NCBI GenBank assembly: GCA_964541595.1
Contig: CAZIRO010000058.1
Location: forward strand, 1 to 14,766
Source: CAZIRO01 sp964541595
GTDB lineage: Bacteria > Acidobacteriota > HRBIN11
Direction of reading: 5' to 3'
DNA: 14,766 nucleotides
Positions 6,348-12,900 of the stretch are shown piece by piece. Within the stretch, counting starts at the first letter, position 1; the number at the start of each line of letters is the position of its first letter. Under the pieces are notes generated by a model that searched no databases, had not been told where the DNA came from, and saw nothing but the letters and a program-made list of their open reading frames with translations. A program made the translations under genes and the position numbers.

Positions 6348-7868
6348 ATGAAACGGTTGATCCTTGCGGGTATCACGGGATTCGCGCTCGCGCTGATCGG
6401 AATGACACTCTGGCAGATCGTTGCATCATCGATACGGCCTCCCGTGCGGGAGGGACCCGTACCGATACTGTTCCCAAAACGGCAAAACCCGGTGCCTCCG
6501 ACACGGGTCCCTGCGGTACATGTACCGCAGGCCAGTCCGCCCCCGGCGGAGTCCGAACGGAATCTGCGGATGACTCCAGTGGTGCGCGCCGTGCAAAAGG
6601 CCGCTCCCGGCGTTGTCAATATCAGTACCACCCAGATTGTTCGGCAACAGGTGAATCCGTTCGGACGGTTTTTCGCCGACCCGTTTTTTGAACGGTTTTT
6701 CCGGGATTTCTTTGAACCGTACTATGAAGAGTTCCAGATGCAGAGTCTCGGGTCGGGGTTCATTATTCACCCTGACGGGATCATTGTCACCAATTACCAC
6801 GTGGTCCAGCGGGCCACCTCGATCCATGTCCTTATGGCGGATCGTCGCAAATTCACAGCGGAGATCATCGGTGCTGCACCAGAACATGACATTGCGGTAC
6901 TCAAAGTGAACGCATCCGAATCGTTGCCCGCGCTGGAGATCGGACGGTCCGCTGATCTGCTGGTCGGCGAACCCGTCATCGCGATCGGGAACCCCTTCGG
7001 GCTGTCCCATTCGGTAACGACCGGAGTAGTCAGCGCGTTGCACCGTTCGATCCGTGCCGGGGACCGGGTGTATCACGATTTCATCCAGACGGACGCTCCC
7101 ATCAATCCGGGCAACAGCGGTGGTCCGCTGCTGAACATTTACGGCCAGGTCATCGGGGTCAATACGGCCATCTACCGGGAAGCGCAGGGTATCGGATTTG
7201 CCATTCCGATCGATCTGGTCATGCGGCTGGTGCGGGACCTGCTCGCCTTTGGACACATTCGCCAGACCTGGTGGGGGATGTGGCTGGAACCGGAAGGCGA
7301 GGACGGACGTGGGTTGCGGGTGATCGCCGTACTGCCGGAAAGCCCGGCGGGTCGGGCCGGACTGCGGCAGGGAGACCGTATCATCGCCATCCGGGGGGAA
7401 CCCGTGCGCACGCTGGAAGACTTCTACCGCATCTGGTCCCTGGTCGAACCCGATCAGCGCGTACGCGTGCGGTTTCAACGTGACGGACGTACACGTACGG
7501 TACAGTTGCGATTGCGCACATTCGATCGGGCAACGGCGGAGCGGCTGCTCCTGCGGTTGATCGGCGTTGGCGGTACCCTGGTCGATCCCCGGGTACAGCA
7601 ACGGTATCGTCTGCCGACCAATACCGGCTGGTTGATCCTGGAAGTGCGCGGCAACAGTCCGGCAGCGGAGATCGGGTTCCGACCGGGGGATCTCATCCTG
7701 CAGATCAACGGCCAACCGATTACGGATGTCAGCACGCTGGAGCGTGCAGTGCTGCGGTTATTTCAATCGACCATTGCCACCGTTCGGGTGTTCCGGTATC
7801 CGTACATTTATACCGTGGACGTGCCGCTGGCGGGCATCCCCCGCACCGAACGGAAAGCGGTCACATGA
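6348..7868 (+). CDS. htrA: HtrA/Deg-family serine protease with two PDZ domains
   Basis: Degrades or chaperones misfolded proteins outside the cytoplasm. The 506 residues begin with an uncleaved-looking membrane segment (about residues 3-26, LILAGITGFALALIGMTLW), then a Pro-rich linker. The chymotrypsin-like domain has His151 (NYHVV), Asp181 (HDIAVLKV) and Ser257 (GNSGGPLL). A PDZ1 domain follows (about 305-390, SPAGRAGLRQGDRIIAI), then a PDZ2 domain (about 405-500, SPAAEIGFRPGDLILQING). The Phe-rich loop FGRFFADPFFERFFRDFF before the catalytic domain is typical of the LA loop region. The ATG at 6348 is chosen because it starts the membrane segment and has GGAG upstream; the open frame from 6201 would read through the repeat cluster. 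Its stop overlaps the next start in ATGA. Confidence 0.95.
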   Translation: MKRLILAGITGFALALIGMTLWQIVASSIRPPVREGPVPILFPKRQNPVPPTRVPAVHVPQASPPPAESERNLRMTPVVRAVQKAAPGVVNISTTQIVRQQVNPFGRFFADPFFERFFRDFFEPYYEEFQMQSLGSGFIIHPDGIIVTNYHVVQRATSIHVLMADRRKFTAEIIGAAPEHDIAVLKVNASESLPALEIGRSADLLVGEPVIAIGNPFGLSHSVTTGVVSALHRSIRAGDRVYHDFIQTDAPINPGNSGGPLLNIYGQVIGVNTAIYREAQGIGFAIPIDLVMRLVRDLLAFGHIRQTWWGMWLEPEGEDGRGLRVIAVLPESPAGRAGLRQGDRIIAIRGEPVRTLEDFYRIWSLVEPDQRVRVRFQRDGRTRTVQLRLRTFDRATAERLLLRLIGVGGTLVDPRVQQRYRLPTNTGWLILEVRGNSPAAEIGFRPGDLILQINGQPITDVSTLERAVLRLFQSTIATVRVFRYPYIYTVDVPLAGIPRTERKAVT

Positions 7869-8482
7869 GCCAGCATTCCGCCCGGTTGCAGCAGCGGATA
7901 GACTCCGGTAAGGTGAAGACGAACCCAACGGATCCGAGCCCGTGCGACTCCGGATCGTGCGAACCAGCCGTGCATACCCGCTGGCCGCGTTTTGTCGTTG
8001 ACGTCATGCTGGGCCGCCTGGCACGATGGCTGCGCCTCGCCGGGCTGGATACCCTGTACGATCCCGCATGGGACGATGACGTGCTGCTGCGCAATGCGCT
8101 GCGGGATCGCCGGATTTTGCTGACACGGGATCGGGCACTGGCCCGGCGTGCCCGCCGGATGCATGTACAGGTGGTGGAGATCACCGCGGACCGGTTCGAT
8201 GCGCAGTTCCAGCAGGTATGCCGCCAGCTGGCGCTGCATCCGGACCAGTTGCCCTGGTTCGCCCGATGTCCGTTGTGTAATCACCGGATTCGCCGGATCG
8301 CACGGAAACGCGTCCGCGATATCGTTCCGGAATACGTGTACCGTACGCATCATACGTTCTACATCTGTCCATCGTGTGAACGGGTATACTGGCCCGGATC
8401 GCACTATCGAAAAGTGCTGGAGACACGGAACCGGTGGCAGCAGAGGGAAATACATGATCCGAACCGTTCGGATGGCACGTGA
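7865..8482 (+). CDS. Mut7-C RNase (PIN-like) domain and zinc-ribbon protein
   Basis: A predicted metal-dependent RNase of the Mut7-C family (205 residues), cytoplasmic; target unknown. The domain starts at about residue 41 with FVVDVMLGRLARWLRLAGLDT, the hallmark of the family. Acidic residues follow in DPAWDDDVLL and in LLTRDR (Asp46, Asp70-72 and Asp89 are the likely metal ligands). The C-terminal half has a zinc ribbon: Cys135-xx-Cys138 (RCPLCNH) and Cys168-xx-Cys171 (ICPSCERVYWPG). The first 40 residues are low in complexity and poorly conserved; a GTG at 7913 is an alternative start, but the ATGA overlap with htrA favours 7865. The end overlaps the ABC exporter gene by 29 bp. Confidence 0.88.
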   Translation: MSQHSARLQQRIDSGKVKTNPTDPSPCDSGSCEPAVHTRWPRFVVDVMLGRLARWLRLAGLDTLYDPAWDDDVLLRNALRDRRILLTRDRALARRARRMHVQVVEITADRFDAQFQQVCRQLALHPDQLPWFARCPLCNHRIRRIARKRVRDIVPEYVYRTHHTFYICPSCERVYWPGSHYRKVLETRNRWQQREIHDPNRSDGT

Positions 8483-10253
8483 GGTGCTTCGGCGCTGGCC
8501 CGCCGATCTGGCGCGGTTGTACGGATACGTGCGGCCGTACCGCTGGCGGCTTGTGGGTCTCGTACTCACGATGGCCATCGTCGGAGCCACGAACGCCGGT
8601 CTGACGTATCTCATTCAGACTGTGATGGATACGTTGATCATCGCGCTGGACTTCCGCCGGCTGCCCCTGGTGGTCGCCGCCGTCGCGGGGCTGTATGTCA
8701 TCCGTTCCATCGGTGCATACTACAGCCAGGCCACGAGTCGATGGATCGGTGCCCAGGTGGTGTACCGCATGCGGCAACGCGTGTTTGCGCATGTGCTGGA
8801 ACAACCGCCGTTGTATTTTCGGGAGTTCTCCACCGGCCAGATCGTCAACCGTATGGTGACCGACGGTACGATGTTGCAACAGGGACTGACGGAAGTGCTC
8901 ATCGACATCCTGCTGGAGAGTTTCAAGACGATCGCCGTTCTCGGGTATATCCTCTGGCTGAACTGGCGTATGGCCGTATTTGCGGTGCTGGTCATTCCCG
9001 TCATTGTGATCCCGATCGGATATCTCGGTCATCGGCTGCGCCAGGTGACGGAGATCTATCACGACCGTCTGGACCGGTTGAGCCATTATCTCTGGCATCT
9101 GTTGCGCGGACTGTCCATTGTTCAGGCCTATCGGGGCGAGCCACATGAAACACGCCGTTTCCGAACGCACAACGAAGCGGTCCTCACCACGCAGCGGCGC
9201 TGGATCTTCTGGCAGGCGCTGCATTCGCCGTTGATTGAAATCTGCCTGGGGGGTGTATTACTCAGTCTGATCGTCTACGGTGCGCACCAGATCCGGCGCG
9301 GTCATCTGACACCGGGCGGGTTCATGGCGTTTATCGCCGCGATGCTCATGGTCTACACGCCGCTGCGCCGCATGAGCAAGGTCAACGCATTGCTCCAGCA
9401 AACGGCGACGGCAGCCGATCGCCTGGAAGCGCTCCTTGCGCTGGACGCACGCCTGCCGATGCCGCAACCACCGATCCGTCTGGCTCGGGTGGAAGGCGCC
9501 GTTCAGTTCGAGCGGGTGACGTTTGTCTATCCGGGGACCCGGCAGCCAGTACTGCGTGATATCGACCTGGCGGTCGCACCGGGAGAAGTCATCGCGATCG
9601 TCGGTCCGAGTGGTGCCGGGAAATCGACCCTCGTGCAGCTGATCCCCCGGTTTATGGACGTGACTACCGGTACGGTCCGCCTGGACGGATACGACGTGCG
9701 GCAGATCGATCTGCGGGACCTGCGGACGCACGTGGCCTGGGTACCGCAGGATGTATTTCTGTTCCCGGACACCGTATTTGCAAATATCGCATACGGCCTG
9801 CCGGACGCTGCCGAAGCGGACGTCGTTCGGGCGGCGCGGCAGGCTCATGCGGACGGATTCATCCGTGCGCTCCCGCGGGGATATGCGACCGTCGTCGGTG
9901 GGGACCGTCTGCGGTTGTCCGGGGGACAGGCGCAGCGAATTGCCCTTGCGCGAGCACTCGTACGCAATCCCGCTGTACTCATTCTGGACGAAGTCACATC
10001 CGCACTGGATAGCGAGTCGGAAGCCCAGATCCTTGCAGCACTGGGAGAACTCAAGGGACGGTGTACGATGATCATCATCACGCATCGCGCTTCGATGCTG
10101 CAACTTGCGGATCGGATTGTGGTGCTGGACTTGGGTGAAATCGTGGACCAGGGACGGCATGAGGAATTGATCGAACGGTGTGGTCTGTATCGGAGACTGG
10201 TACGCCGTCAGCAACAGCCGTACTGGGAAATGGCCGATCGCCGGGTAAAGTGA
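8454..10253 (+). CDS. MsbA-like ABC exporter, fused membrane and ATPase domains
   Basis: A half-transporter of 599 residues that would work as a homodimer in the inner membrane and export a hydrophobic substrate; lipid A, another lipid or a drug cannot be told apart here. Residues about 20-320 hold six membrane segments, including LVGLVLTMAIVGATNAGLTY, MAVFAVLVIPVIVIPIGYLG and ICLGGVLLSLIVYG. The ATPase domain has Walker A GPSGAGKST (about 383-391), Q-loop WVPQDVFLF, signature LSGGQ (about 487), Walker B AVLILDE (about 507-513) followed by VTSALD, and H-loop THR (about 542). The ATG at 8454 has GAGGG 7 nt upstream and lies within the Mut7-C gene, so the htrA cluster is translationally linked throughout. 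The 3' neighbour dtd is convergent, 116 bp away, with no recognisable terminator. Confidence 0.94.
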   Translation: MIRTVRMAREVLRRWPADLARLYGYVRPYRWRLVGLVLTMAIVGATNAGLTYLIQTVMDTLIIALDFRRLPLVVAAVAGLYVIRSIGAYYSQATSRWIGAQVVYRMRQRVFAHVLEQPPLYFREFSTGQIVNRMVTDGTMLQQGLTEVLIDILLESFKTIAVLGYILWLNWRMAVFAVLVIPVIVIPIGYLGHRLRQVTEIYHDRLDRLSHYLWHLLRGLSIVQAYRGEPHETRRFRTHNEAVLTTQRRWIFWQALHSPLIEICLGGVLLSLIVYGAHQIRRGHLTPGGFMAFIAAMLMVYTPLRRMSKVNALLQQTATAADRLEALLALDARLPMPQPPIRLARVEGAVQFERVTFVYPGTRQPVLRDIDLAVAPGEVIAIVGPSGAGKSTLVQLIPRFMDVTTGTVRLDGYDVRQIDLRDLRTHVAWVPQDVFLFPDTVFANIAYGLPDAAEADVVRAARQAHADGFIRALPRGYATVVGGDRLRLSGGQAQRIALARALVRNPAVLILDEVTSALDSESEAQILAALGELKGRCTMIIITHRASMLQLADRIVVLDLGEIVDQGRHEELIERCGLYRRLVRRQQQPYWEMADRRVK

Positions 10254-10369
10254 TAAACAGCGTTGCGAATTCCGAATGGCGGGGGGTGAATTCAGGATGA
10301 CAGGGATTGTGTATACCGGCTTCACCTGTTTTCCCAATATCCGCCGTTCTGATCCCCCGGGACATGAAT

Positions 10370-10819
10370 TCACCGGGCCGGATCGTCCACCATAAAGGTC
10401 ACCGGACCGTCATTGACGAGTTCCACCTGCATCATTGCACCGAATCGCCCCGTGGCTACCGGAACCCCCTGTTGACGCAGCGTTTCCACGAACAGATCGA
10501 TGAGTGGCTGCGCCTCTTCTGGCGGTGCAGCACCAGAGAAACTCGGACGGCGTCCTTTCTCCCGTAAATTCGCTGTGAGCGTGAACTGTGAAACCACGAG
10601 TACTGCACCCCCCACGTCCCGCAGCGAACGATTCATCTTATGGTGTTCGTCGTTGAACACACGCAGAACGGGCAGGCGCTGTGCCCAGTAGGTCACCTGT
10701 TCACGTGTGTCCCCTTTTTCAATGCACAGAAGTACGAGTAAACCCACATCGATCTCGCCGACGACCTGATCGTCGACCCATACACGTGCGGACCGTACAC
10801 GCTGAATGACCATCTTCAT
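10370..10819 (-). CDS. dtd: D-aminoacyl-tRNA deacylase
   Basis: Hydrolyses D-amino acids (and glycine from tRNA-Ala) off mischarged tRNAs, a translation proofreading step in the cytoplasm. The 149 residues match the family length. It starts MKMVIQRVRSARVWVDDQVV, and carries the SQFTL catalytic motif (77-81) and the Gly-Pro dipeptide in NDGPVTFMVD (136-145). RRPSFSGAAPPEEA is the conserved mid-loop. The ATG at 10819 fits the MxxVIQRV family start and has GGGAG 7 nt upstream; ATGs at 10837 and 10813 are less well placed. It is monocistronic, convergent with the ABC exporter, with its own promoter at 10859-10887. Confidence 0.96.
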   Translation of the reverse strand: MKMVIQRVRSARVWVDDQVVGEIDVGLLVLLCIEKGDTREQVTYWAQRLPVLRVFNDEHHKMNRSLRDVGGAVLVVSQFTLTANLREKGRRPSFSGAAPPEEAQPLIDLFVETLRQQGVPVATGRFGAMMQVELVNDGPVTFMVDDPAR

Positions 10820-10858
10820 GACCGGCTCCCTTCCCATTCACCCCGTGGTGCGGACACC

Positions 10859-10887
10859 ATCCTACCGTTCTGCGTCGGTCGGCGCAA
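10859..10887 (-). promoter_or_regulatory. Sigma70-type promoter of dtd
   Basis: On the minus strand TTGCGC (10887-10882) and TAGGAT (10864-10859) stand 17 bp apart. The expected start near 10852 gives a leader of about 33 nt before the ATG at 10819. Confidence 0.5.
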
Positions 10888-10908
10888 TGGAAGGGACCCC
10901 TGATTTTG

Positions 10909-10940
10909 ATTTCACCACGGAGACACGGAGTGCACGGAGC
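10909..10940. repeat. CACGGAG-type dispersed repeat module, copy 1
   Basis: ATTTCACCACGGAG, ACACGGAGTG and CACGGAG follow in near-tandem. A second copy with a few changes lies at 12380-12411. Such CACGGAG modules recur in intergenic DNA of many bacteria; their function is unknown. This copy lies just outside the left terminal repeat of the MITE-like element. Confidence 0.6.
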
Positions 10941-10960
10941 GAGAAGAAAACGATGAATAC

Positions 10961-11260
10961 CATATTGCTGGGATCGGGACAGGCAATGGGACAGGGGAAC
11001 CACCGGATCCACCGATATGCCGGTGGCCACCGGTCTCCGGTCCCGGGTGGCGGGTATTTAGGTGTCAGGTGTCAGGTCCCAGGTGTCAGGTGTCGGGTCC
11101 CAGGTGTCAGGTGTCGGGTGTCGGGTCCCAGGTGTCAGGTATCCGGTATCCGGGACGGGAGACGAAAGACAGGGGACGGGGCATCGCAAGGGCGGGGGAT
11201 AGCGTATGGCCGAATGGGCACTCACGGTGTCCCATTTTCTGTCCTGATCTCAGCATATTG
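10961..11260. mobile_element. Complete MITE-like element with 33-bp terminal inverted repeats
   Basis: The left end 10961-10993 (containing TGCTGGGATCGGGACAGGC) and the right end 11228-11260 are inverted repeats that match at about 26 of 33 positions. The interior has no transposase or credible open frame: a CCGGTGG-rich stem region (10994-11048), the heptamer block (11061-11151), then a G-rich stretch. The right end is shared with 1-56 and the left half with 3694-3805, so at least three copies occur in 11 kb. With no transposase inside, it would have to be mobilised in trans. No target-site duplication is evident. Confidence 0.65.
11061..11151 (+). repeat. Tandem heptamer block, 13 units of GGTNYCR
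   Basis: Thirteen consecutive 7-bp units: six GGTGTCA (counting variants ending A), three GGTGTCG, three GGTCCCA and two GGTATCC-like, with register kept throughout. It lies inside the complete MITE-like element. The same heptamers appear on the opposite strand at 12491-12561 and 12844-12900. Confidence 0.85.
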
Positions 11261-11263
11261 ACC

Positions 11264-11291
11264 TTGCCAAAAGAGAAAAACATTTCATAAT
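11264..11291 (+). promoter_or_regulatory. Possible promoter of the patatin-like gene
   Basis: TTGCCA (11264-11269) and CATAAT (11286-11291) are separated by 16 bp in an A-rich stretch. The start would be near 11298, about 27 nt before the GTG. The -35 box lies 3 bp beyond the right terminal repeat of the MITE-like element. Both hexamers deviate from consensus. Confidence 0.4.
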
Positions 11292-11324
11292 GGATAAAAT
11301 CGTTACTCTGCCGGAGGTGCCAAT

Positions 11325-12302
11325 GTGACCTGGCGTGCGCTGGTTCTCAGTGGCGGGGGCGTCAAAGGTGAGTTTCAGGTCGGCGCACTCCGCTGCCTGG
11401 TCGATCGAACGGACTGGACCTTCGATTTCTTTACCGGCGTGAGTGTCGGTGCGTTAAACACCGCTGTACTTGCGCAACATCCGTCGCTCCATGATGGTGT
11501 GCGGGATCTGGAACAGTTCTGGGATGCGGTTGACCGGAACGATGACGTGTATACGGGTTCCCTGACCATCGGCGCGATCAAAGCGCTGTTCACCCGTGGC
11601 GCCATCGCTGCCGACGCGATTTTCAACAGCAACCCGCTCGCCCGGCTCATTGCCGATCACGTGACATGGGACCGCTTCCAGCGGCCGTTTGCCGTCGGCG
11701 TGGTCTCCCTCACCGACGGCCACTACTACGCCATTACCAACGATCCAGATCTGCTCGATGCCTATCGCCGACCCGGTCAGCAGTTGCAATTGACCTTACA
11801 GACGGGCGTCCCCGGATCGATTCCGGATCGCATTGCCGATTTCGTGCTGGCGTCGGCGTCCATGCCATTGCTTTTCCCTCCTGTGGACATTTACGGCCAT
11901 CGATTCGTCGACGGTGGTATCCGCGATGTCACTCCCCTGTCAGCAGCCGTGAAAGCGGCGCGAAAGGCCCAGGACCCGGATCGGCAGATCCTGGTCATTT
12001 CGACGGCTCCGGAACACCTGCCCTATCGTTCCCACCGCCTGCTGAACAGCGGTCTGGAGATCATCGAACGGGCGCTGGAGATCATGGTGCACGAAATCCT
12101 CGAAAACGACATTCGGTTGTGTGTCAAAATGAACCGGTGGGCAGCACGCCGACGGGACATTGTTCGCATCGACATATTGCACGTCCGTCCACCCCGGAGC
12201 CTGCATCTGGGTGCTCTGGATTTCGACAGGCACACGCAACGGCAACAGGCGCGACAGTTGGGGTATGAGACCATGCAGACCGTTCTGGACGCGCTCGCAT
12301 GA
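11325..12302 (+). CDS. Patatin-like phospholipase
   Basis: A predicted acyl hydrolase (325 residues, cytoplasmic, no signal peptide) acting on phospholipids or other acyl esters through a Ser-Asp dyad. The oxyanion-hole motif GGGVKG is at residues 10-15, the nucleophile elbow GVSVG has Ser40, and Asp196 lies in FVDGGIRDVTP. All essential elements of the family are therefore intact. It starts at GTG 11325 with GGAGG about 7 nt upstream; the overlapping ATG at 11323 is in another frame and meets a stop at once. The C-terminal 100 residues (helical, ILENDIRLCVKMNRW) are not recognisable. It is a single gene between the MITE-like element and the CRISPR trailer, and no partner gene suggests a specific role. 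Confidence 0.92.
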   Translation: MTWRALVLSGGGVKGEFQVGALRCLVDRTDWTFDFFTGVSVGALNTAVLAQHPSLHDGVRDLEQFWDAVDRNDDVYTGSLTIGAIKALFTRGAIAADAIFNSNPLARLIADHVTWDRFQRPFAVGVVSLTDGHYYAITNDPDLLDAYRRPGQQLQLTLQTGVPGSIPDRIADFVLASASMPLLFPPVDIYGHRFVDGGIRDVTPLSAAVKAARKAQDPDRQILVISTAPEHLPYRSHRLLNSGLEIIERALEIMVHEILENDIRLCVKMNRWAARRRDIVRIDILHVRPPRSLHLGALDFDRHTQRQQARQLGYETMQTVLDALA

Positions 12303-12379
12303 GGAGCAATGACGCGCACTGTGGATACTCATTCGGTCATGCCTTATCCCCGGAGTATGCGTGATGCCCGTTCCCCCGT

Positions 12380-12411
12380 ATTTCACCACGGAGTCACGGA
12401 GTCCACAGAGA
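12380..12411. repeat. CACGGAG-type dispersed repeat module, copy 2
   Basis: ATTTCACCACGGAG followed by TCACGGAGTCCACAGAG; the counterpart of 10909-10940. It lies in the gene-free stretch after the patatin-like gene. The small open frame at 12309-12506 crosses it and has no ribosome site or family features. Confidence 0.6.
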
Positions 12412-12490
12412 GTGCAGGTATGGCTTGCCCTTTAACTAACGCTCCCCTTCAGGCGGCTCGGCCGTTCAACCATCCCGGGTCCCTGTCCCC

Positions 12491-12561
12491 AACACCCGAC
12501 ACCTGACACCTGGGACCTGAGACCTGAATACCTGACACCCGAGACCTGAATACCTGAGACC
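12491..12561 (-). repeat. Heptamer block next to the distal CRISPR relic
   Basis: Units of GACACCT, GAGACCT, GGGACCT and the 8-bp GAATACCT run in tandem; read on the minus strand they are the GGTGTCA-type heptamers of 11061-11151. The block ends 11 bp before a decayed CRISPR repeat. Confidence 0.8.
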
Positions 12562-12566
12562 GATTT

Positions 12567-12603
12567 CCTGTCATCCCCTTTTAATCGGGTCGGTCATTTC
12601 AAC
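12567..12603 (-). repeat. Decayed CRISPR repeat, distal trailer relic A
   Basis: Bases 12573-12603 match the repeat exactly from ATCCCC to TTTCAAC; the outer six bases (GTTTCA) are replaced by CCTGTC. In crRNA orientation the lost part is the 3' end of the repeat, the usual mode of decay for a terminal repeat. Confidence 0.85.
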
Positions 12604-12640
12604 GGGAGGCGCGGCAGGATATCGTGCAGGCCGCGCCTCT
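12604..12640. other. Spacer-sized segment that is a perfect hairpin
   Basis: Thirty-seven bases lie between two decayed CRISPR repeats. GAGGCGCGGC (12606-12615) pairs perfectly with GCCGCGCCTC (12630-12639) around a 14-nt loop. It is spacer-length but far more GC-rich and more structured than the true spacers. It could be a captured transcript-end hairpin or a spacer from a palindromic site. Confidence 0.6.
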
Positions 12641-12677
12641 GTTTCAATCCCCTTTCCAACGGGTCGCGCCCGCTATC
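12641..12677 (-). repeat. Decayed CRISPR repeat, distal trailer relic B
   Basis: Bases 12641-12655 match the first 15 bases of the repeat (GTTTCAATCCCCTTT) and 12661-12666 match GGGTCG. The remainder (CGCCCGCTATC) no longer resembles the repeat. Decay is thus at the opposite end from relic A, leaving a two-repeat mini-array around the hairpin segment. Confidence 0.7.
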
Positions 12678-12843
12678 TCCGACCGGTGACCGGCGACGGA
12701 AGACCGGAAAAAAAACAGCAACGGAGCAGAACAACCTGCCAGAAGCCACCCGGTCAGAGGGCACCTCCCCCCTTCCCCCGGTGGACCACGTCCTTACCTG
12801 TGGCCGGTAACGCCCCGATGCCCGGACCGCTCCCCCTCCAGCT
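12678..12843. other. Gene-free stretch with no recognised feature
   Basis: I see no open frame with a ribosome site, no CRISPR repeat and no heptamer tract here. There is an A8 run near 12709, some GACCGG repeats (12680-12708) and C-rich tracts (12766-12780). It separates the mini-array relic from the main array. Confidence 0.5.
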
Positions 12844-12900
12844 CAACACCTGACACCTGATACCTGAGACCCGAGACCTGAATACCTGACACCTGAGACC
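12844..12900 (-). repeat. Heptamer block next to the main CRISPR array
   Basis: The same units as at 12491-12561 (GACACCT, GAGACCC, GAATACCT) in a similar order. It ends directly before the degenerate terminal repeat at 12904. The resemblance of both heptamer-plus-repeat junctions suggests a duplicated trailer flank. Confidence 0.8.

Noticed and set aside
6426..7715. Long minus-strand open frame opposite htrA
   Set aside because: It is the antisense shadow of a well-supported protease, with no recognisable domain.
8181..10373. Two long minus-strand open frames opposite the ABC exporter
   Set aside because: They are complementary to conserved ABC motifs and have composition typical of antisense frames in GC-rich genes.
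12309..12506. 65-residue open frame after the patatin gene
   Set aside because: It runs through the CACGGAG and heptamer repeats, with no ribosome site or domain.
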